A stretch of DNA of 64,000 bases from Vespa crabro (Eukaryota; Arthropoda; Insecta; Hymenoptera; Vespidae). The notes beneath the pieces were generated by a model. It was given only the letters and a program-made list of their open reading frames with translations, ran no database searches and was not told where the DNA came from. Within the stretch, counting starts at the first letter, position 1, and every line of letters begins with the position of its first letter. A program made the position numbers and the translations under genes. Positions 49,297-60,570 of the stretch are shown here, piece after piece. Location of the stretch: the NCBI RefSeq assembly GCF_910589235.1, contig NC_060968.1, positions 5,646,021-5,710,020 on the forward strand, in the 5' to 3' direction.

Positions 49297-49538
49297 ACAA
49301 GAAACGTTTGATCTTGGAAGAGGAAGACGATGAGATTTTAGAAAGAGCCGAACTGCCTGCCGATGCTTTCTCGATAAAATTGTTGGTAGTAGCAAGTAGT
49401 CTTGTGAACCTTCGAGGGAAACAGGTTCTAACGGTGCGCACCAGCAAGACATCGCCGCGGAACTCGAACGGCATGCAGTTGTACGACGAAGCATCCACCG
49501 GGCCGAAACCATCCCCAGATACACGTACGCTTAAGTAA
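49297..49538 (+). CDS. Candidate coding exon 2, unknown protein
   Basis: Joined to exon 1 after a 201-base intron (acceptor AAAAG ending 49296), the frame continues in phase for 80 more codons to TAA at 49536-49538, giving 120 residues in total. It opens with a basic pair, then an acidic block (EEEDDE), then a mixed segment with a short hydrophobic stretch (KLLVVASSLV), and ends Ser/Thr/Pro-rich. The acceptor has a poor pyrimidine tract, which weakens the model. A possible donor GTACGC at 49525 would make this an internal exon. No family is recognised. Confidence 0.3.
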
Positions 49539-49730
49539 TTTAATTAGAGCAACTCCGCTCTGGAGACGTGACTCCGTCTCTTTGGTCTGGAATGAGAGAG
49601 AGAAAGGAGGGAAAGGAATTGGTGTGAGGGAGAAACGTATGACGTATAGAGAGGAGGAAGGTCTGCAGATGGTTAGAGATGGAAGAAGAGGATAGAGTAC
49701 AGACTAAGAACAAGAAGAAGACGGCTGCTT

Positions 49731-49798
<68 letters not shown>
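49731..49798. repeat. (GA)n microsatellite
   Basis: About 30 GA units with two GAAA interruptions, about 190 bases downstream of the candidate gene's stop codon. Confidence 0.95.
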
Positions 49799-50662
49799 GA
49801 GCAGAAGCTCTCTCGAGAAAGTACGAGTTCCTCTGTGAGTCTCTCCTCACCACGTAGAAAGAGGTAGAGTTAGAAGAGCTCCGTTAGGGAACATCGTGCG
49901 GGCATCAGGAGATAGTATTGCTCTTGGTTCGTGCCCTAGTAGTTTACCTCGGAACCCTTGGCGACAGTCGACTCACCCTCTCATACTTCTACTTCCATCT
50001 CCATCTCTTTTCCCCTTCCTTTGCTACCTTCGCGGGTTGTACGTCGCGACGAGCACGGAATACGTTAAAAGAATGATGAAGACACGGTATTATACTCGCA
50101 CACATGGTCGACGCCAACCAATTTTAAGATATGTCCATGTTATAGCTAGCCACCGACCAGACAGCATCAGAAACATGATAAAGAGTATTAATATCGTTCA
50201 ATGAAATCGCGATAATAAACCACTTGAATTTTTTTTATGCCACATGATACTGTCCGCTTTTTTCTAATCGGATTTTGCTTTCACATTTATTTTACTGTAT
50301 TTTCTATTGACAGTTTTGTTAATTTTTCTTTTGTAATCATTAATTTCTGAAAAATTTCCAACTTTGTCTACGTACGCGCCCGTATCTTTATATGTCATTC
50401 CCTTTCAGAATGGCATTTAATGTGAAGACGTTTAATCTTCGAATGAATTTAAGATCCTGGAGAATTCCCCGTTGAGCAGAGTTTCCGGCGTTTAGATCCA
50501 TGCTGAGGATTATATAACGTCAGAAACGTTTTAAGGTCTGCCACCGCGAGAGAACATTAATTGAAAGTCAATATTAGTGGGCGCGAACCGCTGGCGTGAG
50601 TTACGCTGATGGTGTTATAATGAAGCTACCTGATTAAGTAAATTCTGTCGTGGTTGCATTAG
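49799..50662. other. Non-coding stretch, nothing recognised
   Basis: An unassigned plus-strand frame at 49896-50204 and AT-rich sequence after 50210. No clear polyadenylation signal could be tied to the candidate gene. Confidence 0.5.
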
Positions 50663-50693
50663 CCGTCGTCCTCGTCATCGTCGTCGTCATCGC

Positions 50694-50731
<38 letters not shown>

Positions 50732-50738
50732 TCGTCAT
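50663..50738. repeat. (GTC)n/(GCC)n trinucleotide repeat
   Basis: About 25 triplets, mostly GTC with GCC, ATC and CTC variants, ending in a pure run of about nine. On the minus strand it would encode poly-Asp, but no supported reading frame contains it. Confidence 0.95.
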
Positions 50739-51681
50739 TCCCTTCTCGTCCTCCTTCCTACATCTCGTCGTGCACGGAATATACTACGCAGGTATAAATT
50801 GAATCGTAGCCTTCAGAGAAACCGAATCTCGTCGGTGTTTCAAACCATCACCGACGAATCGTATTACTTCGACAAATCACGATTTAACAGAGCTTGCAGA
50901 TCTATTTTCCGTACGTGAAACGCAACGAGAGAAATAGAAAGAGAGAAAGAAAGCGAGAGACCGTTCTTAGATTTTTTTTTCTTTTGAGCTCGTGCTCAGC
51001 ATTTTTCCTGGCGCGTGACCGTACCCTTTCTACCTAGAGAGTGGAAAATGGAGCCACACTTACGCTTCCACGGTTTACTCTTAAATATTGCATTAAGCTC
51101 GCACGTATACGCTCGTAGAAGGATGGAAGAGGGCCACCTTGGGACCGTCGCTCTTTGTTCCTTCCATTCTCTGCTACCCTTCGTACCGTATGTTCACTTA
51201 ACGTGCACATTCAACGAACAGTTTCAATATTTTAGTGCCTCCTCTTTATTAAGCTGTAATCAAGAATTTATTATCATCTCGCAAACGGAGTGTATGTCCG
51301 TGCACAAATTCAATAAAATCGCGGTATGGGACATTGAAGATTGTTCATTTAGAAAATAGTCACTTTTTCTTTAAATTGTTCCTTCGAATTTTAAATTAAT
51401 CATCAGTTGGTCAGTGTCACTGATAACATTTCCTTTTATATCGGTTGACTGTGTCCAATCTTATCTGTTAGATTTCAACAGATATATAGTATATCTCGAT
51501 GGTTTCCTGTTGTCTCGCATCATGCCAAATTTGTGGAAAGGTAACTTCCACGATATATCATCTATATTGTCGCAACCTTTGGGTTCAAATGAAAAGTCGA
51601 TAGTCGTAAATATGTAAGGGAAAAGATCGCTTTTTACCATGTCTCGTATGTCTAACAAGAGAGCAAAGATTTTATTCAAAA
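50739..51681. other. Non-coding stretch, nothing recognised
   Basis: Plus-strand frames at 51015-51359 and 51414-51617 are compact but unrecognised. The second contains a donor-like GTAAC after Lys. Confidence 0.45.
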
Positions 51682-51697
51682 TTCAATTCGAATTGAA
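51682..51697. other. 16-bp perfect palindrome
   Basis: TTCAATTCGAATTGAA is its own reverse complement. It lies in AT-rich DNA with further AATTGAA/TTGAAATT repeats to its right. Confidence 0.8.
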
Positions 51698-52951
51698 CGA
51701 TTGAAATTGAAATTTTCTATACGATCGGTATAAGCGTTGAATTAAATTTCTATTCCAATTCATATCTAATTTTGTAAGATTACGTATAATGGTGTCTTAT
51801 TAAATAACTTGAAAGCGATTTTTCAATTAATTTCTAAAAGCGATATTAGAAAAATCACAATATTACCATGAATCTTCGCTATAGAAATTCTTAAAATGTA
51901 AATTCGATGTTGATAATATTCACTGTTATTCGCTGGGAACGTTTGGTTCGATCTGTTTCCATTTTCGTTTCTAGCCGACGCAGTGACATAATTCATTTTC
52001 CTTCGAAAATAGACAAACGTGTCTTAGATAACCAGAAGAAGAGTGAGAAGAGATTGTAAGGTAACGTAACGCCGCTCGATTCGTTCGGGCAAACGTTGCG
52101 AAATGATAAATACAATCTCGTCTGCAGTAAACTCGAGCTGCTTTATCGGCAGCCATTTAGACAATGAAGATAGTATTTCTCTCGCGGTTTTATGCTATAT
52201 ATCAAGTGTGCCAACTGACTGGTGTGCGCCAGCTTACGTCGAGATACCGGCACGCTACCAATAACCGTTCTCGCAAAAAAAAGAAAGAGGAAAAAAAGAA
52301 AAGAAAAGGAAAAATAAGAAAGAAAGAAGAAATCCATAAGGGTGGATGCCGTTCGCTCGAAAGAAAGAGAAGTTATGGATTTATTTTGGTTGAAACGAAG
52401 AAAGGACCGTATATCGATGGGATAGATAGGTCCATGTATCGCTGACGTTTCCTTTTCTACAAGTTTCGGAAACGAAACTAATTAAATACATAGTTTCAAT
52501 GTCTCCAAGAAGAGATCGAGATATATGTTTTGATTCGTACAATGTCGTCGTTAATGATTGTCCAAGAATATTTGTTGTTTCATTGTGGTGTCGAATTTGC
52601 TTTATCGCATTATAGGATTTTAAATTTTATTATGATTGTATTTGTTCACTTTGACATAAAAATCATTCAATTTAAAAATGAGTTGAAATAATGTAGAACA
52701 TTGTAAAAATTAGTTACGTCCTTAATGGGCTAACATTTTAATTTTCCTTCGCTTTGACGGACACAGATGGAACGTTATAGGAGGAAAGAAAATGAAAATA
52801 GGCGCAACGTCACCTGGCTGTATCGTGCTAAGCCTAAAATTAAGCCGCAACGTTTTTATTATGTCGTTAGGGCGGCCCTACAATTTCTTCTGACAAACCG
52901 ACCCAGCATTTATCGTAGCTCGTTTCGAAAGTTTGCCTTATTCGTGGACGC

Positions 52952-52954
<3 letters not shown>
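51698..52954. other. Non-coding AT-rich stretch
   Basis: Contains an A-rich purine tract at 52276-52332 and an AT-rich island at about 52480-52740. No gene or transposon ends recognised. Confidence 0.5.

Positions 52955-53010
<56 letters not shown>
52955..53010. repeat. (CT)n microsatellite
   Basis: About 28 uninterrupted CT units ending in CCCC. Confidence 0.95.
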
Positions 53011-53012
<2 letters not shown>

Positions 53013-53232
53013 CCTTTTATTGGCTAATCAAGCGGCTCGAATATTTTCAATAAAATTCACGTCATTAATATGACCGGTTGTAGCAAATGATCGTTCTCCA
53101 TCTTCACAGGACAAAATGCCTTAGCCCTTCTTGTTATTACGAGCACAAACTTTTATTCCCTTTAGAGATGGCACCAATTATAAAAAGAAAAGGAAGAAAA
53201 AAAAAGCAGATGAAGGAGTACTATAGCCAGTG

Positions 53233-53263
53233 TTACGACTTGTCGTAAGTCGACTTTTACGAC
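53233..53263. other. Inverted repeat TTACGAC/GTCGTAA with third copy
   Basis: TTACGAC, TT, GTCGTAA (53233-53248), then GTCGAC, then another TTACGAC at 53257-53263. Confidence 0.7.
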
Positions 53264-55302
53264 TTTATGCTACGTGTTCGTCGAGTCGACTTCCAATTCG
53301 TCGTGTCCTTCCTTCCAACGAATTTCTCTTGGACATCCGAGAGAACTCTCGTTGTTGTTAGGAATCCCTACAGAGATACCCTTAGACCCGCTATGTGGAC
53401 TTTGACGGGATTGCCTATAAATTTATTTGCCCTTTTAAACGTGATATTGTTTTATTGCTGGATAAAGTCGAGGAGGTAGCTATATGACTCCGATTTACTA
53501 TGTTACTTTTTTTATTTACGTATTTCTTTCCATTAAAAGCTTATACATGCCTTGCGAAAGTAAATGTTTCAGAAGAAATGTTAATTCGCGACAGTCACTG
53601 ATCAGTCTCAAATAAGTTCGGATTAATGTTCATTTATCCTAAATTTAAGCAATGGTTGCTGATAGTCAAGTGATAATCAGTGAATTTCACCGATGAAACT
53701 TGAGCGAATGTGATTTCGATATCGATAACGGTCTCGCTCTAATCATCGAACGACATGCTCGCCATTATCCTCTATCGGATCAGAAGACGACGGGCAACGA
53801 TGTCTGATGGTACATTAGCGTCGCCGCGCAAGCGCGACAAACGATAAACTCCTTAATTATGTTATTGTTTAGAGGTCTGAGTTTTGTGAAAGTTGTCAAA
53901 CTAGTATCGCAGTTGATTACCAGCTTTACGAGTAACCACCGCCATTAGTCGTGTCCCCTTTCCCCATCTACGATAGTGTATAGCCGTGGTCGAGGGCGTG
54001 GAGGAGGCAGGGATGGGCGCCTTCTATGTAAGCAGACTTTTCACCAAACTTAATTATCGTTGACTCGTCGGAGAATTGATCAGGCCGCTTCAGCCGGAAC
54101 GAGGCTAATAGGAATTTAACGAAATTAAATTAGCCTTCGTAGATCCGGTAGTGGCGTGTAGTAGCAGTACTATAGCGCTATAATATTAGTAACAAGAATT
54201 GTAACTAGTAATAGCAACAGCAGAATAGCGATTGTACGAAAATGATCGGCCAAGCTTCGATTGATTTACAAATTGTTACAAGTTTTTATTACTTTTCATC
54301 CATTGGACGAAATAAAAGCCTTAGTAGTAGGATCGCTCGTTTAATGAAATCAAATTTATAACGATACGTTCAGATTGAAGAATTCTAGTGCGTTTTTATG
54401 TAACGTACAATATTCATCTCATTTTTCTTCTCGCTTTTTAATAGAAATTTAATCAATAAGGAAGCTCGATCGGGGTTATATTACAATTCATGCAATATCG
54501 TTGCGTGTATTTTGTCAAATTTACATAAAAATATTTCCTAGAATTCGCGCATGATGTTCCGTAAATAAGTAGAATATTTTTTTTCCGATTAATATTTATC
54601 AGAGATTTACAATGACGTTACTGCGTAAATGTGTTTATAAAATTTTTATTATCGTTGTCTCGTCTATATATTTAATTTTGTAATACTCCCTTTTACAGTT
54701 GCAACAATTCAAAATATCCGAATTTCGTCGAATTGGGATCAACCTCGCTACGCTTTACGCTGGTCGTTCGCTAACCGGCGAATATAAGTTTCGTAATCGG
54801 AAATGGGGTCGACTAATTACGTATGACTAAATGTTATCGCTTGGCAAAAGGGTTTCCTCTATGCATGCACTTCCTTTCATCATCGATAAATGAAACTTTG
54901 TTAATTAGAAGGAAGTCGTTAGTAATGCCAGAAACTCTCGGGCCTGATTGTTACGGAAGCCTGCTTCGGTTCCTTTATCTGGGCTCTATGTGGTTTCTCT
55001 TACACAACGTATGAATTATTTTTAAGTGTGCATTTTTACATTTACCTTTTTTAACTCACATATTTCAATTCGATGACTATCGGCGCCATTATTTATTTAT
55101 CAAAGATACGTCCGTATTTGATAACTTTTGATATGAAGTATTGCTTTTTAACAATTGCCATAAACGTTCTCTCTTTTTCGGATGAGGAAGTTGAGCCAAA
55201 GGTTAAAAAAAAATCGACGAATTTTCATATACACCTCGCAGGAATGGAGAGTAAAACGACTATCTACTTACGTAGCAGCGAACGTGTTAATTTAAAAGTC
55301 AT
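53264..55302. other. Non-coding stretch, nothing recognised
   Basis: Includes GGCTAAT...ATTAGCC (about 54103-54135) and a palindrome TATAGCGCTATA near 54172. No gene or RNA recognised. Confidence 0.5.
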
Positions 55303-55391
55303 AAAAAAAAAAAAAAAAAGAAAAAAAAGAAAAAAAAAGCAGAAAAGAAAAAAGAAAGAGGAAAGAGGAAAGAGAAAAAAAAGAAGAAAAT
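55303..55391. repeat. A-rich purine tract
   Basis: A-rich with G and a single C, about 90 bases. It inflates the plus-strand frame at 55073-55393 with a poly-Lys tail. Confidence 0.85.
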
Positions 55392-55832
55392 AACAACATA
55401 GTACGGCGAAAGCTTACGAGACCAACGAGGATGCTTTAACGGTGCTATAAATTTGAGCGGTCATCTTCCGCCTCGGAAACCTGGATAAGCGTCCCTGTAA
55501 AACACGAATGGAGCGAGATCGCACTTTGTACAATTAAGTGCTTAAATCGTTTGCCACTCTTTATCTTTAGTTCTTAAGCCAGCTTCTTATATCCATGCTC
55601 AACATCACATACGATCATCTATCCAGTGCAGTGCGCCATCGAACGAAATACATTAAGATATCCGGCGTGTTTTATGGCTGGTGGTACTCTGGAAATATTA
55701 TCGTTTCCTTTTAAAGTTATCGATATCGAAAAGCTAGTAGTTGTACGAATATAACGACTATGTGAAGTAGGGTAGTGCCTCGAAGAGTAATGGTACTTCA
55801 GCAAGCACATAGAATCTACATTATATGTACTA

Positions 55833-56281
55833 ATATTCATTCTTCCGATTGCCTCTGAGTGAAAAACTTACGTTCTCGTTTATGATGAGAAATCGAACAG
55901 ATAAGAATAGTTTCGTTGGAAAGGAAAACAATATGTGGCATAATGGAGTCCTCCATTTGCCTATAAAGACCTTAGAATCCTCAGATATCTCTCGAGAATT
56001 GAAATTAAACTGATACACGGGGAGGGGGTGAGGGTCCACGTTATCAAGATTTAAACAAATCCACGGCTCAAGTGAGTGATCGCTGGCAACAGGTGGGACA
56101 TGTTCTCTAGGCAGGTGGAGCAGCGCGCACCGTTGGTACGCGCTCAAGCCCCCGAAGCTTTGCTTCGAGTTAGCGTGCCAAGAAACGCCCCTCTCGGCCA
56201 CAACCTCAAACTCTCGTTGAGCAAGCCGATATTGTAATTGCCAGTGCTACCGAAGTGGCCTAAGATTGATGAGGTGGAAGG
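55833..56281. other. GC-richer patch with opposing open frames
   Basis: On the minus strand a frame is open from about 56227 down to 55830 without tandem repeats but with no ATG near its start. On the plus strand a 41-codon frame (56112-56234, stop at 56235-56237) follows an acceptor-like CTCTAG (ending 56110). A GTAAGTTA donor-like site follows at 56280. At most one strand can be coding and no family is recognised. Confidence 0.15.
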
Positions 56282-57056
56282 TAAGTTAGTCGGAGCGTGG
56301 CAAATGCGAGTGCGGTGCCTTACCGGTGATCTCGAAACCGGAAAACCATATCCCGCTTTTCCCCTTGAATCGTTTATCGGCCTTTCTAGTTCGTGACTCG
56401 AGTACCTTCTATCGTTCCCCTTTTCTCCCACTATTTTATTCTTCTATATATCTCAAACACTTACTAAGTGTTTATGCGCAATACATATATTATATTTTCA
56501 TGCCTTTATTATTTCTCGCCAAAGACTCTTAAATGTCAGATATTTTATCTTCAAAGTGGAATTAATTCTTTTTAGGCCACGCCTAACTACGGTAATTATT
56601 TTTCTTTCGAACGGGATATCGCGCTTAAATTACAAGAGAAGAGTAAGAATTCTTGTTCGTTAGCGTAGTCGTGCATTAACGAGCGAAAACATTCGCTGGA
56701 GAAGGTTCTCACATAATTCCGAAACTCTTCCACCCTCTTCGTTTTCTAGAGGAGAAGTTCTATTCGTGTGAGTGGGGCGCGGGACGATATTCTCCCCGCG
56801 TTGGTGCATTATTAAGTGCTATCAGGAAATTTCTCGCGCGACACGGAAAGCGAGACCGGATAAAAGCAGGCAAAACTTGGTCCTTCCGGCAATTCCGAAG
56901 AATATCGTCGGCGATCCAACAAACAAACTCTTTCCCTTCTTCTACTTTCCGTTCGTTTCTCTAGCTCGTTATCTTCCACGCTCGATTGGTCCGAGCGTTT
57001 ATTGTTTCAGGCGAAAGCGAGCAGCCAGTCTCCCCATCTCACTTCTTCTACTCAAA

Positions 57057-57069
57057 CCCCCCCCCCCCC
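57057..57069. repeat. C13 homopolymer
   Basis: Thirteen cytosines followed by TTTTCCCC. The minus strand could form a G-quadruplex. Length errors are likely here and would shift any frame crossing it. Confidence 0.9.
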
Positions 57070-57388
57070 TTTTCCCCTTCTCCCATTCTCATTCTTCCTT
57101 TTTCGTGGAAACGGAGGAGAAACTCCGTTTCGGAACGTCGCGAGGAGGAACGAAATGTTTTCCTGGACGTCTCGCGCGTCAGCGTCGTCTGGCACGCTTA
57201 AGTACAAACAACCTTCGAATGCCGCGGTCCGAAGTTATGGGTATACGACTATACTCGGAGAAAGGGGGGCAGGAAGTGATTTGGAGACTCGCCAGAGAGC
57301 ATCTGGGCCGCACTGAATCATTCCGAGGAAGCGAGACGCGGCGGCATGAGAGCACGTGGAACGAACCCTCCAAGAACGACGCAAAACT

Positions 57389-57408
57389 GCGATAAAGAAG
57401 TTGCAAAT
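57389..57408. repeat. 20-bp dispersed direct repeat, copy 1
   Basis: GCGATAAAGAAGTTGCAAAT, followed by CACC. An identical 20-mer occurs 602 bases downstream. Confidence 0.9.
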
Positions 57409-57990
57409 CACCGTACCCTTTCTCTTTCTTCTCTCTTCTTCCACACGAAAGACAAACTTTCTTCTTCTTTCCTCCGTGAACGATGATTTCTTTCGGTCCT
57501 CGAATCGCAACGTGGACAACGCGCGTACCCCCGAGTGACCTTACGTTTGTCTTTTCTTCCTTTCCTTCTCTCTCCTCTTTTCCCAAGATACAACACCGTA
57601 TATCGAGTGTGTTTCTGTGCTGTGTCACACAAAATCTCCTCCATTTTCTCACCTGTTCTCCTCCATTGTTCTTTAATTTAACATTTTCCTTGATTACGCT
57701 ATTTCTTTTTTTTTTTCTTCTTTTTTTTCTTTCTTTTACACGATTCGTGCTATCGCACAAAGTCAATTTTTCTTGTTTCATTGCAATAGTTTCAAGTTAA
57801 TAGTATGTCCGCGTATCGCAAGGGCTCGTCATCGTTTGACTTTTAATGCTTGTGTTCGGTGCATAGTAAAAGTTTAACCATCAAAGATAGTAGAGCCGAT
57901 AAACAAGGGTAGCAGTCGTAATCGCGCGGTTAAAGTATATTTGCACCTCCTCTCGGCGACCCTCCGGAGGTAGACTCGCTGCGTGGAACA

Positions 57991-58010
57991 GCGATAAAGA
58001 AGTTGCAAAT
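57991..58010. repeat. 20-bp dispersed direct repeat, copy 2
   Basis: Same 20-mer as at 57389-57408, followed by TACC. Both copies are preceded within 55 bases by a similar CGA(A)CCCTCC string, so the duplicated unit may be longer and diverged. Confidence 0.9.
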
Positions 58011-58173
58011 TACCAGCGAAATGGTCCTTGATTTTCGTCCTTCCCGTCGAACTTTTCCGAAAGTCCGCGATTCCCGCGGAGTAGAAGAAAGAAATCTTGG
58101 AAGACTCTTTGCTTCTTCTTTCTCGAAGCAGAAAGAGAGGTAAAGAAAAGTTGCGCAGCAGCGATGCATTGGG

Positions 58174-58191
58174 TTTACGATCGATCGTAAA
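58174..58191. other. 18-bp perfect palindrome
   Basis: TTTACGATCGATCGTAAA is its own reverse complement. A half site TTTACGATCG recurs at about 58350. Confidence 0.85.
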
Positions 58192-58516
58192 TTTTATGCC
58201 ACCTTGAGTAGTAGTTTGCACGAAAGATCTGAAGTATTCGTTCGCTTCTCTGAAATTTGCAATTAATATAAGGAAGCGATGCGCGAGAGAACTTTTTTCT
58301 ACCTCAATGCCCAAGTAATAGGACAAAGATATTCTTAAATAGTTGAATGATTTACGATCGGCCACTTGTACCATTACCTTCTTGATTTATTTTTGTCCGC
58401 TGTCAATTGGCCAAATATTTCTTGTTCAACAAATTCACCTTCTTCTTTCCCGTAACCGAGGGAGAGGCGTAATAACGTTGCGAGGCGCTCTCCTCTCTTC
58501 GGTTTACTTCGGCGAA

Positions 58517-58543
58517 CATTCTCATGTTTCAGACATGAGAATG
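58517..58543. other. 27-base hairpin, 11-bp perfect stem
   Basis: CATTCTCATGT, loop TTCAG, ACATGAGAATG. The stem is perfect with a 5-base loop. It does not match the histone-mRNA stem-loop or a known RNA element that I recognise. Confidence 0.8.
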
Positions 58544-60487
58544 ACAAATCAAATGAGACTTTGCCGAGTGGTAAAACAAGGAGATAGAGAACGGACGAAT
58601 CGGCACTCATAAACAAACTTTCAAGTTCGTCGTGCGCGGCAGCGACGGCGGCATGGGTTAGAATCATTGCAACATGAACGGAAATATAAAAGCGAAAAAA
58701 GAGGGCAGGGAAATTGGAAAAGGAATTAACCAGTTTTCCGACTCTATTTTCTTTATATCTCGTCTCGATGTCTCTCTACCTTCGAGTTCGTCATTCCTTT
58801 GAATCCCTCCATTCTAGTTTCGTCCCTTTCTTTCCTTATTCTTATATTTAGCAACGAGCGCAATGATAAAGATTTTGTTTAAAAAAGGGCCAGAAGAGGA
58901 AGGATCAATCGAGGGAAGACCGTAGCAAGTCGTTATCCTAGGGGAGAATATTTTCTCTACTTGTTCTATCTCCAATAGCTTTCCAACATGGAACTCCGAG
59001 AGATAAAGAGAGCGTCTTCCTGCATGGATTATCTACATCCATGAAGAAAGTCGTTGATTCTTTAAAGGTACCTTACTCTACTATATATAGGCGAGTATAA
59101 ACTCAAGTTCCACGAATAATTTACCTCCTCTCGCTTTCTTATATTTCCCGAAGTATCGAAAATTCCTTCCTTAAAACGTTCTCCGAGGTATGTTTCCTTT
59201 ACTTCCTCTTTCTTTTTCTCCCGAACGGTCGACTTTCGTGAAAATACAATGGAGAATAGCGACGGACAGAAAGATGAAACGAATTCCGGGAAATCGTTCT
59301 ACTTGTATCTCTTTACACGGGACGTGGGTGGGTGGATGCTCAATTCGATATGTCCAAATAAACAGACACGAAGGCGTGCGCATTCGATCACCATTTCTTC
59401 GGATATAGGATGCAACTTTTCTAGGTTCTTTGTTCAGGTACTCGTGCGAGGAAAGATCAGAAGGGAGAACTGTGAAGGGAATAAAAGGAAAGAGGAGGAG
59501 AAGGAGAGGAAGAAGAACAACGGGAAGACCAGAAAGGAAGAGTGGTATATGTACGGAACAGACGGATAGTAAGAGGAGCTACTAGTTGGAATTTTTATTG
59601 GCTAGTAACCCCTTCGAAATTTTCTTGCTTCCTGCAGGGAGGGCGTTTTCAGAGCCGAATTAATTATACCGATCCACAAGGCGGGAGGAGAATTCAAAAA
59701 CGAAAAAGGACGATTACACGCATTATAAACTTGAATCATACGTAAAGATATCTGTTTTCGTACGTTGAAAAAGCAACGATCGACTAATCTGGCCCTTACT
59801 CACTTTTTCTAGTCGTCCTTCACTTCTCTTTCTGCTGCCTTACTTTTTAACTCTCCGGAGATTCGTTTATTTGCGGACTTACATTCCCTTCGCTCGAAAA
59901 AATTCCTATTAAAGAATCGTTTTCTACGATTGTTCTAACATCGTTCCTCGATCACAAACGATAGCAGTTTCTCGGAATTCTTTTAACGATACCCAGTCTC
60001 ACCCTCCGTATCGCAACTTTCTTGATAACTTCTTCAACGATCCTCTCATATTCTTCCTTATTCTCGACCGTTTCGTACGCTACACTAAATTTTACTGCTC
60101 CAAGTTAAAGGTTCGACTCGGTTCATTAATCGTACTCATTAAAGACAAATCATTCCGTTCCCGGTTCTTCTTTCTTTCGTAAAATATAATTATCCTTTGT
60201 TACAGTTTTCCAAATTTAATATTCTTTTTTGAATAATAATCTCCGCAAAAAAATGACCAAACAATCGTTAACTCTCGAAACGTAAAACGGGCTACGAGGC
60301 ACTAGGTACAACTGTTTTCATTTGATTCAATATTCTACACAGTGAGACTGTGACTCAATCATGCGCGTGCAACATTCGCGAGCTAATTGTTGGAAGTGTT
60401 TGATCTCACAACTAGCGAGAAGCTCGTGAATTAATGCCCCTTTGAGCGCGAAGTCGCTTTCGCTCTTACCCTCGAGCCGACCCCAAT

Positions 60488-60490
<3 letters not shown>
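58544..60490. other. Non-coding stretch, nothing recognised
   Basis: Frames at 59190-59745 are in different phases of the same bases, with a Lys/Glu-rich run from the purine patch at 59480-59545. No recognised product. Confidence 0.5.
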
Positions 60491-60528
<38 letters not shown>

Positions 60529-60570
60529 CAAGCAGACAGAGGGAGTAAGAGAGAGAGAGAGAGAGAGGGA
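60491..60570. repeat. Two (GA)n arrays with short spacer
   Basis: GA units at 60491-60527 and again at 60549-60570, separated by a purine-rich spacer containing GCAAGCAGACAG. Confidence 0.95.

Noticed and set aside
56772..57395. 207-codon plus-strand frame
   Set aside because: Starts at GTG and not ATG, crosses a C13 homopolymer, and is overlapped by a 200-codon minus-strand frame that is also low complexity.
57179..57781. 200-codon minus-strand frame
   Set aside because: Dominated by Lys, Arg and Glu from the pyrimidine-rich plus strand, and no motif recognised.
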